Below, one piece after another: positions 36,121 through 50,084 of a DNA stretch of 64,000 nucleotides; the first letter of the stretch is position 1, and the number at the start of each line of letters is the position of its first letter. This stretch comes from Zanthoxylum bungeanum (taxonomy: Eukaryota > Streptophyta > Magnoliopsida > Sapindales > Rutaceae). The stretch lies in contig SKCR01036774.1 in assembly GCA_019454045.1 (NCBI GenBank), positions 223,205-287,204 on the forward strand, given 5' to 3'. Below the pieces are notes generated by a model. That model was given only the letters and a program-made list of their open reading frames with translations, did not search any database and had not been told where the DNA came from. The position numbers were made by a program, and so were the translations under genes.

Positions 36121-38449
36121 TCAAGGAGACAAAGTCAAAGTTTGCAATTAGGCAAGTAGCGCAAGGCGCATCTTACTTCGATATTCTAGAAACCCGAGGC
36201 TTGGCCAAAGGCTTCTGGAATATGAAAAGGGGTAAAGGCAAAATCATTATAATCTTCTAGGAAGATAAAAGACATATCCCAAAATGTCTGCTAAATTGTG
36301 GCAAACGGGATCGCGGAAGCGTGACTGCCGTTTGAAAAAAGCAGACATGAAGGAATTGAAGACGATCAAGGCTCTGACTTCAAATATGTTTGTCATAAAT
36401 ATATTCACTACTAGTATTAAAATTGGATTTTAAATACTCAGTGTGATATATATATATATATATTGATATTCAGAATCTGCTTTGAGCAGGATACTAACTT
36501 CAGTTGAGATTTATCTGCGTTTTGGAAACGGGACGAAAGTCGCTGTTTCAACCGTAGATACCTAAGTTTAGGAACTACCTTCGGGTGTGTACTTAAATTA
36601 GGAAACTGTTATAATGTGACTAGTTTGACTAGAAACATTATATTTATATCAGTGTTTAACCCGCTGCGGGTGTACCTTTATATTCTAGAACACTAAAGTG
36701 TTTCATTATATAAAGATGATATTGAGATAAACACATTAGATGTGAATAACAAAATTTATATTTTGAATATAAATAAAATCTCAAACATATAACATGACAA
36801 ACAAATAGCTCAAACTGATTTGATCAGATGAAACATATTGTGACATTGTAGTCTGGGACACAATTAAACAAGACTCGTATATCCGTACTTTTGAAGAGTG
36901 GATACTCGGACATATTTGATTCCATTCAAATAAAGTCTATGAATCTAGTTTATTGGGCAATGTGCCTATAACACTATTTACTTGGTAAAAGTATAAATGC
37001 CACCTATCTGTTAGCCCTGGTTCATATTGAAGCAAGTGGGCCCATGTCTAGCTAGGCTAGAAGTGGATATGAATATTTCGTAACCTATACGGATGTGGCA
37101 TCGCGTTATGGTTATGTGTTTCTTTTGAAGAACACAAATCGGAAACTTTACAGTTTCGACACGAAATAGACGAACAGATCGGCTATAGTATTGTACCGTC
37201 ACGGTAAGACCGTAATGGAAAATACTTAAGCAATAAGTTTCTAATATACTTGAAAGAGTATAGTATTCTTTCAAAGAGTACTCCTCCCGAAACACGTCAA
37301 AGTGACGGTGTGTCCGAACTGAGTAACCGAATTTTGTTGGACATGATAAGGTTAATCATGAGTCGCTCTGAGCTACCATTTCCTTCAACGGATACGCATA
37401 AACAGTTCAAGAACTTATTTTGAATAAGGTTCCATAATACTCTGTTTGACAAATATCATATTAGATATGAACGGGAAAGAAACCGGGTTTCTCATTCCTT
37501 AAAATGTGGGTATGCTAGGCATATGTTTGGATGATACCAAACTACAAACTAAAACCCAATTGGATAAGTGCCAATTGTAGGTTATCCTAGGGATACATAA
37601 GTATAGTACTTATACAACTCACAAGAGAACAATTAGATGGTTTCTCACCATGCGATTTTCCTAAAAGGAATACCGATATGCAGTGGTAAGTGGGAGGATA
37701 GTAAAGCTCGATGAAAGTCGGAGTAATACTATTCCAGGCACCGATTCCTTAATGGAACACATATAGTTCATCAAGGATGAAACTATACCATAATCTTCGA
37801 ATACACAAGAACCGCGTATGTCGGAGAGAGTCAGAAAACAACCTGGGGTATGGGTTTCTGATCTCACCTCATAAAGATGTCTATCTTATTGAGGTATACC
37901 AACTGACTACATATGAGGAAATGATACAAGGTATCGACTCCCTAATTATGACAAAGTGTCATGAATCCGAAATGGATTCCATGTATATCAACTTAGTTTG
38001 GATACTAGTTGATGTACCATAAGGCATTGTGCCTATTGGTACTATATATGTCTTCAAGGAATACATACATGGATGGCAACATACCAACGTACTAAGTTGG
38101 GCTTGTAGCGGAAAGGTATCGTTATCAATATTGTGTTGATTACGATTCAACCTTTTACATGTTGCCACGGTAAATCCATTTGGATAATGCTTGCTAATGC
38201 TGCATATTTCATTAATGAAATATGTCAGCTGAACGTGAAAATCGCTTTCCTGAAAAGGAAACCTTTTGGAGGATATTTACAACATCCTGTCGGCTTTGTC
38301 GTACCGAAACTAGCAAACAAGATTTACAGGTTATTCAATCTATGTTTGGATTGAAGCAAACATAGGTTCTTGGAATTATCATTTTGATGTAATCATAATG
38401 GTTTATGATTTAATTCAAAACGAAAATGATTCTTGTGTATATAAGAGGG
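36121..38449 (+). pseudogene. Decayed Copia gag-pol up to mid RT
   Basis: Most of gag is deleted; the remnant zinc knuckle CLNCGKRDRGSVTA lies near 36281. Recognisable but riddled pieces follow: GAG-pre-integrase, integrase (EYSILSKSTPP, GVSELSNRILLDM near 37254-37345) and the RT start (QLNVKIAFLKRKPF, 38229-38270). The end reads NENDSCVYKR, a conserved spot in the Copia RT, directly before a solo LTR. Many stops and frameshifts exist. A (TA) run of 16 bases is at 36448. Confidence 0.75.
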
Positions 38450-40505
38450 TGTTGGACAATTATGACCCACAGCGTCACTTTTTGTACAGATCATGGTGTT
38501 GTTGTACAAATTAACTATGTGACAAATGAGATTGCACTCTTATCATTTGTGATTAGATCACCTAGATATATAAATGATAGGATTAGATCACCTAGATATA
38601 TAAATGATAGGAGGTCCCTATGATTTGTTCCTGGACGGAGAATGATATGAGACAGTATCAGTCCATGAAGGATAAATCATTAAATATCCCTAGTCAGAGT
38701 ATTATCGAGATTGGACATCGATAAATGCGTAAAAGACTAGTATTACACTTGTGCGCGTTGTGAGGGCACAACGGCATATTTCTTATATATTTGGGTATAG
38801 GATACTCATGCAAGTGTAATAGGAGGTTGTGTTAACCGATGGTACGGGAAACAGCTTTGCTCTTGATAGACCCCCTCGGAATTCCATTGTTAGTATGACT
38901 ATGTGTCTATGGAAGTTCGAAATCAGGGTAGGTGTATTTGGTCTTAACCTGAGACTTGCACCGCTAATACTTGCGACAATCAATATACTTTGGTTGCGGT
39001 CGTCCAGGACTTTAACAGGTTCTGTGTACGCCAATGCTGGGTATATTGAGAATCGTTGTGTGTTGGGTGTGATTTCAAGACGGAAGTGTCACTCCAGTCA
39101 TATGGAGATGATGGTCACGTAGGATACGGGACTGGTTCTCTTAAATGCTGCAGCTATCGGGATAAAATGACAAGGTCAGGTTTATCCGATTATAGAGACT
39201 AGTCACCAGACATCCGACATGTGCTTCGTACGGGGCAGACACAATTCTAGCCCCAGGCCTATCACGTGATCATCCGATACTGGACAGAAATACGCAATAC
39301 TATGTATACTACGCCTGATACAGATCCTTTATTCCTATAAGGATATTTCCGGAGAATTGGGTAGGCATGGCGCTTTGCTAGAGGCCAACCTTGTCTTGTA
39401 AATCGGTATAAATGTAGTACTTGGTACTTACGTGTTCGGATAGTCCAACGACCGAATTTACTGCCAACATATCTGGGGATCTCATGGGTCGCTTCCCAAA
39501 GATTCACCGATGACGTATGACTCGCACTCCTAAATTAATCTGGGATTAATTAGATGAGAGAGAAAATTAATCTGGGATTAATTACGGAGATATTTTATCT
39601 AGGATAAAATATCATTTAAAAAGATAGATAACGGTTAATTTGGAATTAATCGAGAAATTAATATATTTGATATATTAAACGAAATTAGATTTCGACGCGG
39701 AATTAAAATTAGATTTTAATTCGGGCGAACGAGTTAATTTAGAATTAATTCGTTAGCAACGTGAATAGTGACTTCGCTAGGCGTAATCATTTAATTACGA
39801 CGCAACGGAAAATTCGTTAATTTGGAATTAGCGAACCCGAGCCCGAGATTATTTGCGAGCGCATTCGCATTTCGAATTCGAGTGCGGCACGCAAGTCAAA
39901 TCAAGCGTCAAGTCGCTAGTCACATCAAGCGTCAAATCATGTCACTTTGAGTGATGTGACAATTGATTGATTGATTGAGTGATGTGACTTGATGTGTGTG
40001 GTTGGCAATGATGGCTTTAATTGGTTTGAATTTTCTAAAGCCAAAATTTGGTATATGTTTTTTGAAAAAAAAAAAACCAAAATCAATTACACATTTCATC
40101 ATCTCTCCTCTCTTTTCCCTCTTCTCTCTCTCGCCCAAACAAGGGCTGTATTTTCTTGTTCTGTTTTCATGGAAAAACCGTGAGCAGTGGGAAGCCAAGA
40201 GTGGGATTTTGTGGCAAAGTCTCAAGTGCTAGCACACTTACGAGACATGCGAAGGTGATAGGGAAGTCTACCCATGAGCCGGGAATCAAATGACGAAGCC
40301 TGGAGCTTGGTTTCTTGTTGATTGAAGGCCGAACCAGTGAGCTCAAAAACTGCACTGCCGTGAACCAACCAGTGGGCAGAATTTCGTTTTTGTTGCATCT
40401 CGCGTCGCTCAACCGATCGATGTAAGTATTCCGTAACTTCTTCGATTTGTATTCGCACATATTTCATGCTTATTATTGATCTTGGAACCTTAATAGAAAC
40501 CAATA
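38450..40505 (+). mobile_element. Solo LTR of the C1/A family inside the RT frame
   Basis: The 2056-bp LTR (TGTTGGACAA to ACCAATA) is flanked by a perfect duplication GAGGG at 38445-38449 and 40506-40510. Removing the LTR and one duplication restores a continuous RT frame (CVYKR then VNGLSQSSYID). A small internal duplication of about 32 bp at 38553-38612 is unique to this copy. It also holds the inverted-repeat array (39535-39750). Confidence 0.88.
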
Positions 40506-40510
40506 GAGGG

Positions 40511-41346
40511 TTAATGGGTTATCACAATCGTCGTACATAGATAGATCTTAAAATGGTACAATTTTGCTAACTGTAAGACGAAAAATATACCGTTCAGACA
40601 TGGCATTCATCTTACGAAGAAAATGTGTCCGCAAACAGAAGATGAGAAGATTAGAATGTCTAATCAACCTTATGCTTCATGTTTGGGTAGCATTATGTAT
40701 GCCATGTTATGTACGAGGCCTGATATTAGCTACGCGGTTAGTGTAACCAGTAGATATCAGTCCAATCCAGGAAATGACCATTGGATGGCCGTTAAACATA
40801 TCCTGAAGTATCTTAAAGGTACTAAGGATAAGTTTATCATTTATGGAGGAAATGAACTGCAGGTTAACGGGTATACAGATTTTGATTTCCAATCGGATCC
40901 CGATGATAGAAAGTCTACATCAGGATTCGTATTTACCCTTAACGGAGGTGCAGTTTGTTAGAAAAGTTCCAAACAGGGATCTACAGCTGATTCCACCACA
41001 GAGGCGGAATATATTGCTGCTTCTGAAGCTGCAAAATAAGCTGTTTGGCTTAAGAAGTTTATCACAGAACTGGGAGTTGTCCCAAGTATCGAGAATTCGA
41101 TTCCACTTTACTGTGATAATACCGGTGCCATTGCGCAAGCAAAAGAACCGAGGGCGCATCAGAAGTCGAAGCATGTGGAACGAAAGTACCACATTATTCG
41201 AGAGATTATGTCGCGAGGTGACATTGTCGTGTGCAAGGTTCCTAGTAAAGATAATGTAGCAGACCCGCTCAAGAAGGCCATACCTCTGAAGCTATTCGAT
41301 AAACATGTGGAGGCGATGGGTATTAGATATAATCGATATTGGCACT
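40511..41346 (+). pseudogene. pol: Copia RT end and RNase H (continuation of 36121-38449)
   Basis: The frame resumes with GLSQSSYID, then after a frameshift near 40550 runs WYNFANCKTKNIPFRHGIHLT and MCPQTEDEK (40623). RNase H motifs are NGYTDFDFQSD, SKQGSTADSTTEAEYIAA and YCDNTGAIAQAKEP. Two in-frame stops replace W and E residues near 40960 and 41037. About 60 RT residues, including the YVDD motif, are missing. This part is better preserved than the upstream gag-pol. Confidence 0.85.
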
Positions 41347-41364
41347 AGAACAAGTGGGAGAATT

Positions 41365-43734
41365 TGTTAGGGTTGGTGCTCTGAGCGCCAATTTCTTATG
41401 TATTTCCCTGTAAATACTCTTGTATATATATTTATTAATGAATAAAATAGACAGTTTCTTTAATATAAATTCTTTTATTATATGGTAAAGACCTAAATGA
41501 CCTTAGAGTGATTGGTTATGATACAGTTGCAAAAGCATCGCAACTGACATTGAGTGGTATCATAACAGTGTCATTCTTTAATTGTTCATGGTCAAGGTTT
41601 ACAATTACTTGGTCAGTAAGTAAACCCGTTGAGACCGGTACATGTCGTATATTGGAATGTTGGATTCTAATGTTTTCTCAATGAATCATCAGTCTTGGGA
41701 GACTCGTATAGACACGTAGGTGTTTATATCAGATAAACACTGAATGACTCGCAGAAGATTCTTAATAGATGGTACACCAACGACAATAAGAATCTTCTCG
41801 GGTTGAGTGAGCATAGTGATCCTCCGACTTGAGGTACCACTGTGGATATATGAGGTATCATCCACACTTTAATGGCAGTCACGTCACCGATCTATTTAGA
41901 TCAGACCTCCGCCTGTTCGTTGGGTGTGGACTGATCCTCATGATATCATGTGTGTATCAAGATAGGATCCGTCAGTTCTGTGTACAGAGCATATGTATCC
42001 AAATTAGTGATCTGTTAAAATCCATGGGCCCGTGGTACACTGTAGAAATTAGTTCTAAGTGTTATTTAAGAGATTTCTAATAGATTCGTCGACAGGATTA
42101 TACCTAAAGAGATTTGACATTTATATCTATATCTCTGGGATAATCCGGATACTTGTGACGGAAGGATTATACGTATGCAATGACCTCGACCTGTATGGTT
42201 CAAAGATTTTATCCGTGTTCGTCATAATTTACGGGTGGGTAAATTATGGACACGAATTGGATTTCGTGACGGATATGTCTGAACCTAGAGAGTCTCACTA
42301 ATGAAATATACTCGTTGGGCACTAGGGCAACTTTTATAAATAATACAGATTATTTATAAGTCGTTTAACGGTTAAACGAAGATACATGCTTTTGGCCATT
42401 TATTAAATGTCGAATTGTGATATTTGACATTTATAATTAATATATGTATTTTGATTATTTAATGTAAATATAATACATATATTTTGAGATATTTATATTT
42501 AATTATTTATTTATTCAATTGTTGAATAATTAAATCAATTAAATATTTAATATCCAATTTCTTATAAAGATAAGATAAATGGCATTATTTGATTGGAAAA
42601 TATGGCCATTTTTAATTTGTTATTTTTGGCATTATTTGATTGGTTAATTTGAGATAAGTATTGACTTATTTTGGTATTTGATACCACAAATATTAATTAA
42701 ACATTTTCCAATTAATTAAACAAAAAAATGAAATTTGTGTCTATAATTATTTCCCAAAAATTCGGTACTTTGAAGGAAATTATATAAGCATTTTTGTTTT
42801 TCATTCTAATAAACCCTGAAAACTCAAATACAAAAGTGGTAGAGAGAAAAGAGAAAGAAAAAGGAAGAAAAGGCTTGAAAATTGAAGATTTTGTAAGTTT
42901 TTCTCACTTTTTCTTTAATGAAAATTGTTTCTTGCATACTAGGCTTAAATTTGATTAGCTTAGCTTTGTCTCTACACTTTCTTGGTTGTGATGTGAAGAT
43001 TTGGGGCTTGAATGGAGATGAATGCATGTATATTAATTTAGTATGCTTTAAATTATTTATTAAGTATACTTTTAGCCATATTGATGGATTGTTGCCATTT
43101 CAGAGTTTAGTAGCCACTCATGTTAAACCTAGAATTGTTCTTGGTGTATTTCATGATGGTGAGACTCAATTGGTGTTGGAAAAATTGAATTAAGACATTG
43201 AATTTAATTAATTTGGTGATAATTGATTAATTTGTGAAATTATTAAATTAGGGTTTCAAACCTTCACCAAAATTGGGGCTTTTCATATATGTGATGAGTT
43301 TAGATGTATATATGATGTATATAAAATTTGAGAATTTTTGGAATTGATTTGGGCATGTTTTGAACATAAAGGACCAAATTGTAAATTCTTGAAAATTGAG
43401 GGACCTATCGGAAATAAAGGAAAAATCGGTTTCTGAAATTACAAATCTGAATTTTTATGTACAAGACATAAATAAATCATTTTGGAATTGATTTAGAATC
43501 AATTAAAATTGTATTTGACAATTTTGGACTAAAAAGATTAAAATTCAAAGTTTTGGGGTAAATTTGTAATTTCTGAAAAATCAGATTTTTTGGGTAAAAT
43601 TTCAGTTATTATATATTGAGTAATTGAAATAAATTAGTTTATTTTAATTACCCAAGAAAAATAATTGAAATCGGAAAATTTTGATTTTCCGCGATCCGTT
43701 GTGTTTACCCGAATTACCACATAAAACCCCAACA
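41365..43734 (+). repeat. 3' LTR of a different Copia family (B)
   Basis: Follows the purine tract CAAGTGGGAGAATT (41350-41364) as expected. It starts TGTTAGGGTTGGTGC and may end ACCCCAACA at 43734, giving 2370 bp. It shows no likeness to the C1/A LTRs. A TATATAAGC word near 42780 followed by an A/G-rich leader suggests the promoter. The right end has no verified duplication and is uncertain. Confidence 0.55.
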
Positions 43735-46700
43735 ATGACCACCTCAACAATATTGCTTGAAAGTACGTCCATTTTGGTGGCCAAGAGATAAGTTAGCTAC
43801 GCATGAAAATAGAAGTCGCCAGGGCCTTGCTACGAGGGGCAATAGTCTTCTTCCTCGGGGTTTACTCGGGGGTCTCTTCAGAGGTCTCAACCATGACCTC
43901 TGAAGTGTCTTTTTTAGGCCCTAGGGGTGCAGTTGGAGTTTGTGATGTTCGGACAAATGATATTTGGGTTTGTATCAGTGGGGGAGTATTTATAGTTTGG
44001 GTCGGTGTGGCAGTGGTTGGTGTGGGGGGTTTTTGTTTTTAGGATGAAGGAATTGGTGTGGTGATTCGAGAGCGGCTCTCGCTGGGACAGTCTTAGGCTC
44101 GATGTTTGGCTTCCCGGGCTATCTATAATGGGTTTGGTCTTCTTCCAGACATGTCTGCATCAAGAAAACACAAGGTTAGAAAAAGCAAACTGAAGATCAT
44201 GTCAGTATAAATGCAAAATGCAAGTGTCAGTAGTAAACAGTAGCAAAAAAGGGATGAGAAAGAGTCAGTCAGTTAACAGTCCTTACCAAACTGTTTATCA
44301 GCCGGTGGAGGAATGCTCAGGATAAGACCCATATTGGTGAAGTATAAGGGGTTAAATATGTCTCTATAGTGGCCTGTAAATTGAGATGCAGCCTTCACCC
44401 TAGCTCTAACCTCACAGTAAACTTTAGGAGGATCACCCCAACAGGTTACAAAGGGTAAAAATATATTAAGTAGAGTGAGAATCCTAAGTAAAAGAAGAAT
44501 GAGTGAGATGGTCAAAGTTAGGTGGTTGGTGTTATATCATAATCGTTAAGTCCCACTAATCTTGAGCTTCCCACTTCAGTTGGCTCGGTTGGGTATGGGG
44601 CTGGTTCGTCAGAGAGCAGGATGTTAGGTGGAATTACAGAGGAGAATTCAGAGTATGACAATCCTAGAAAGTCGCCCGAGGATGAAGGTTAGTAAAAAAT
44701 GAACTAAGTCTTGTTTATAATTTGTATGGGCATATTCCTACTGTTAGTTGGCACTGTTATTTACTTAGGATTTTTCATGCCATCCCTACCAAGTGACTAA
44801 CCCTAGAAAGCTCTAAATACCATAACAATGGCAGAATAATAAATATGCAAACAAAAGTATAGTCAAACACAGAAAGCAAACCCTACCTATCAACACGAGC
44901 CTAAACCAAACACAAACCAAAACACATACTTATTCAACCACATTATAACCCAGAAAAACACATATACATGCAATGATCTAAACCCAAGACCATAGACAAA
45001 CCCACACAAAACCTAGAGCATGTTATTAAACAAGACATATATGTTCATTGCACATCGATTGAAAATATAAAGCTTGTTCAGTGCGAAGAAAGAGATTCAA
45101 AAGCCCTTATTTGTATATTAAAGATGAAGGTTGAGAAGACGAAGTTGTTGAAGAAGTCTCAGAGTTGCAGAGGACACTTGAGTTATTAGAAATGCTTTGA
45201 GGAAGACGAAGTTGGCAAAAGTAAAGAAACGAACGGGCGTGGCCTTTAAATAGGCAGCTTGGGCAGATCTTGATAGTTGATTTGAGATGGAAGTTGTGGA
45301 TTGATGACATGTGTGGGGGCAATCACCGCCATTAAGTTCATATCAAAGGTTCATATGAGAGCCACAGTTTGGTTCATCCCAACTATAAAAGTTTTGGTGC
45401 GTGAAGCATGAATGTGCGACACTTGGCATATTGGGGAGATACGAAGAAATGGATTTGACATATGTGATAGGCATTTAAGGAAGACTATTATGCCATCACA
45501 TAATCCTAAGGACGATTCAGAAATCCTACAAATACCTTTTCAAATGGTGGTAAAAGAAAGAAAATCATCATAAAAATGGCATCTTTGGCAGTGTACAGAG
45601 CAGCTAGCCTGATGAGTATGAATATGGGAAGAGCTAATGTGATATAGCGTTTTTAAGGAGCAACAACCCAGTCAGTTTTATCTATCTGCACTGCTATCTT
45701 TTATCAAGTTCCCGACATCAACTTATCAACTCGTTGATACCGAGAACTATGAGACATACGTTGATGGTGTTTTTTCACACTAAATAAGGTTTAAATACCG
45801 AGCAGGGGTAGAACATGTATTATACTTCACCAAAATGAATGATAAAGGTCCAAGGGCCCAGAGAGGCAGAAGGGAATTGATGGAGGAACCCGACCTTATG
45901 GTGTAGAGGGGTTCTCCCAAAGACAGAACTTGTTGATGATGAAACAAGTCGGATACCGACCCGACCACCTAGAGAATATTGATTTTGGGATTTTTAAAGA
46001 GTTTGGCGAAACCCGACCCGATGGGTTTTTGACAATGGAACCCGACCTGATTGAGAGTACTGAAGGAAGGCTTTATAGTATCATTTATCTCGATGTGCCG
46101 ACCCGAGGAAAAGTGATGGGATCTTAGACTGACTAGTGTTGAAGTCATGTGACGTATGCCATAGTTGAGAGGATAAGCTTCCAGAAGGCTAATGATGACT
46201 GTGGAAAAACAACAGTTCTCATTGGAAGTAGCTCTGCCATCTGCCATAGGCCGGTGTAGTGGCAAGGAGGTGGCAGAGCAGAGCCGCCATAGGTCGGTAC
46301 AGTGACAGTGAAATAGGCTATTCTGATTGGTGCATTTAAAGGTAGTTGAGGAGAGTTGTGATGACAATGATGGCAAAATGACATGGGCTGATGTCATTGG
46401 TGATGGAATAATGAATTTGGAAGCATATATAAAGGAGTTGAAGATTTAGATTGAAGGGTTATAAAATTTCGCATCTCACAACTTGTAAAGAGGTAAGAGC
46501 TTAAAAGATAGTGATAGAAAGAGAAATTTGATCGATTACCTGACCTAGTGAGTGAATATTACCGGACTGGTGTAAGACGGTATATTATCAATGAGATAGT
46601 TCATTTCCCTGTTGTAGCTCAGTCGGTCTTGACCCTGAGCAGCAATAAAATACACCCCATTTCTCCCGTGGAGTATGTTGGAGCCATTTTTTACTGAACC

Positions 46701-46795
46701 ACGTAAACTCTGTGTTTATCTTATTTGTCTGCTAAGTTTATTTCGGTTTCATAATAACCAAACAAATTCATTACCAGAGGATATTTATTCGAGAG
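43735..46795. other. Unassigned region, probably old repeat DNA
   Basis: No domain could be recognised in the open frames on either strand; the largest (45969-46397, minus) has none of the usual features of a conserved gene. 46640-46760 contains CAATAAAATACACCCC and GAACCACGTAAACTCTGTG, a pattern seen in the last part of many plant LTRs, so an old LTR may end near 46764. No partner or duplication was found. Confidence 0.4.
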
Positions 46796-47692
46796 ATTAC
46801 TTTCTCATATTACCCTTAAAATGAAAACAGCCGTCAACATAATATTTTCAACTCAAATGCACTTTCTATTCTATTTTCATTGGCTTTCTCATGAACCAAC
46901 CACTAATCCAACTAATACTTGGAGCTTCGATAGCTCACAAACAAAGAAGGCAGTGAAGGTCTCATCACCTTCCAAAAAAAAAAAAAAAAAAATTCTAAAT
47001 TATCAAATTTTCACTCAAAATTTTAAATATCTATTAATTTCTACATTTTTAAGATGGAAAATTGATAAATTTCTACAAGATTTATGTTGAAAAATGATAT
47101 ATAATATCGGACTGAAAATTTATAATAAAAAAATATTATGATATTTACAAACATTTGCCTAATTTCGCATGAACAATTAATAATTTCCCCGTCAAAAAAG
47201 ATATCTAATTTTGAAATATATTTATTATAATTTTGAATATCAAGGGAAATTATTAATTTTTCATTCAAAGCTTTAAAAGTATATTAATTTTCACATTTTC
47301 AAGATGGAAATTTGATAAATTTTTGAAAGATTTATATTGGAAAATGATGTACTTTTTGCAACTTTGATAGAAAATTACACACTTTTATAATATTGGATGT
47401 AAATTTAATAATTTAAAAATATTACGATAATTTTGAAATTTCACTTAATTTTGGATGAAAAAATGAAAGTTTTCCCTTCAAAAAGATATCTAATTTCGAA
47501 TTATATTTATTTTAATGTTTCACTATTTTTACGAAAACTATTATTTAAGTGTCATATTTATAAAATATTTTTAATTTTTATTTCATAATTGTAGTTTTAT
47601 TTTTTCATTTTATAATGACTAATTTTATAAAGCTAACGGCTAAATCACCACAGTACCAAACGAACACTGAATGGTAATTTAATTGTTTTACC
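46796..47692. repeat. AT-rich DNA with a diverged duplication of about 246 bp
   Basis: 46990-47230 and about 47236-47480 are similar: both contain TTTTTCAAGATGGAAA-like, TGATAAATTT and AAAATGATRT words in the same order. An A run of 16 bases lies at about 46975. No gene is seen. Confidence 0.55.
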
Positions 47693-50084
47693 TAGACCCG
47701 GCCGGCGGTTCGGTTCGGTTCCGAATCGAACGGTTCCCGATTCCACACTAAATGTGGAACCGGAACCGTAACCGAACCGTTTGGTTCTGGTTCCAGTTCC
47801 AGTTCCATTCATTTTTTTTTGTTTTATTGAAAATAAAAAATTGAGATTGATAAATTAATATAATTTAAAATTATGAATTTGAATTTATATAATAAACTTA
47901 CATTACATAATTACATTAAATTACAAATAAAATTCTTATCTAAAAAAATAAAAAATAAAATAAATTAAAGAGTTTGAACTTAAATTTTTAAAAACTTAAG
48001 TTGCCTACGTATTCTACAGGAGTGAGAGGAATCAAAACTCACGTAGTTCCATTACATTTTAAAGATATTTCCCTATTGTAATTTTATAATTATTTTAATA
48101 TTTAATTATCAATCATCATCAGTGCATGTTGATCTTTCAGCTCCAGTTTCGCTTGCACTTGCAGATGCATTATCGAACAAGTTTTCAAATTCATCAGAGG
48201 CATCTTCTTGTTGCCTCAGATCAGCTCGGGTCCAATCATCCACACATGTTATTGCTTCTAAGTGCTTGAATGTAATGAAGACCGTCTGACTTCCAATATA
48301 TTGCTTCCCATGCAAAAGGCTTGCTCAACCGCAACGGTGGAAACATGTGCTGCCAATATCTCTTTAGCAATAATTGATAATACATGATATACATTTTGAT
48401 GTCGGTTTCATCATTCAATGATTTTAAAATTTTTACTAACTAAATTTCCAGTTGAAAACTCAAAATTTGTAGATAAATAATTATCTAATTCCGGGTTATT
48501 GCTCGTGTTATCCCTATATTTTTTATTTCGTTGTAATAACAACCGATCACTTGCGCTAAGTCTTGATTGCATTACGGTCGTTTCGCTACTACTAGATTGT
48601 CCTATTGATTGCAAGTTATATTTTCTAACATAATCATTAAATAACTCTATTAAATCAATTTTTATTTTAGCTATTATTCTTGAAATATCAATTTCATCTA
48701 ATATTCCTAAATATCTATAGTAAGCGGGTAAACACTATTCAAACCTTCTAATTTAAATCTAGGATAAAAAACAACAGCAATAAGATAAAGTAAATGAATG
48801 TCTTTAAAATAATACAACCATTTTCGTTTCATAACATTAATAGCTTCAAACAAAACAATATCATTAGGATCACGGCTATCAACATGCTCATCGAGAGTAC
48901 CAACAATATTCAAACTTTCAAGAATAAATAAATGTGTTGTAGGATAATAAACTCCGCTAAAAAAATTGTAGCATCATTAAACACTTTTAAAATCTCTAAA
49001 TTTTTTTCACAAATTTCCCATTGACTAGGAAAAAGTGTGATATGTTGAACATGTTGAGAAAAAACTACATAATGCATCTTTGTATTGCAAAGCTTGACAT
49101 AAAAAAAAATAAGTTGAATTCCAACGTGTTGGAACATCTCGTGAAAATTTTATCGGTTTAATACCATTAAATTTACAAAACTTGGCCATTCTTTCCTAAC
49201 TTGAGAATATGACCAAATACAATTAAGTGCTTTTTAATAGGATCAATGAAATGTGATAATTTTTCCAAACCATCTTGAACACATAAATTAAGGACATGAC
49301 ATGTGCAACGAACATGAAAAAAAGATCCCCTAAATTTGGTTTGCATATTTCTATTAAATCATTGATTGATGCAGTATTTGCAGATGCATTATCAAATTCA
49401 ACTGGTTAAAATTTTACCTAATAAACCATATTCATCAAAAATTACTTTCACCATTCTATAAATATTTTGTGCAGTATGCTGTTCATAAAAAACTCTAAAT
49501 GAAAATGAATTTTGAAAACATCTGAGGAACGAGACTTAACTTCTCTTATCCGTGAACCGATACTAGGGCCGCTCTCTTGGGTTGACACATTTGACATTAT
49601 ATTCTCATATGAACTTGCCATTTGTTGTTTAAGAAATTTTAAAGAATTGAAGAATTGAGAATGAGAGAATTATAGGAATTGAGAGAAATGAGAATTGAGA
49701 AATTGGTGTGTTGAAATAATGAAAAATAACCCATATTTATACATTTTAAGAATATTTTTATGATACCTAAAATGCCCCTAAAATTAACCGTTTTATTACT
49801 ATTATTATGGGTAATTTTGGAATTCCCAAAATTCCTTTTTTTTTTTTTTTTTTTGGGCGTTGGGGCAAGGAGCCCCACCCAGCCCAACGACTACTAGCCG
49901 TTGGGCTGGCCCCCCAATGGCTAGGCGGTTGGAACCTTAGGGTTCCATCCGGTTCCAACCGGAACCTTATGGTTCCGGTTGAATCTGTTGGAACCGCTGG
50001 AACTGAACAGTTCCAGCGGTTCCAAATCAGGTTCCGATTTCGGTTCCGGTTCCGGAACCGGAACCGAAACCTTGGTCGGGTCTA
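47693..50084 (-). mobile_element. hAT DNA transposon, copy 2 (internally deleted)
   Basis: Termini are TAGACCCGGCCGG and GGTCGGGTCTA with a perfect 8-bp duplication GTTTTACC (47685-47692 and 50085-50092). It is highly similar to copy 1 but 2392 bp instead of 2879 bp. The main loss removes the equivalent of 2905-3434, including the end of the BED finger. It ends 412 bp before the NIPA start codon. Confidence 0.92.
48109..49620 (-). pseudogene. hAT transposase remnant, copy 2
   Basis: Minus-strand pieces match copy 1: MNIVGTLDEHVDSRDPNDI (48707-48913), MQSIGQSSSSETTVMQSRLSA (48411-48614) and ADLRQQEDASDEFENLFDNA (48109-48315). Frameshifts interrupt all of them, and the N-terminal finger region is largely deleted. 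Confidence 0.85.

Noticed and set aside
31875..40505. Single Copia element with paired LTRs 31875-33895 and 38450-40505
   Set aside because: The GAGGG duplication and restored RT frame show that 38450-40505 inserted on its own; there is no purine tract before it.
44041..46397. Open frames of 60-142 aa taken as host genes
   Set aside because: No start context, splice pattern or family likeness; composition and stops fit old repeat DNA.
46617..46650. TAGCTCAGTCGG matches the tRNA gene A box
   Set aside because: No B box, no acceptor stem and no cloverleaf can be formed around it; it is an isolated match.
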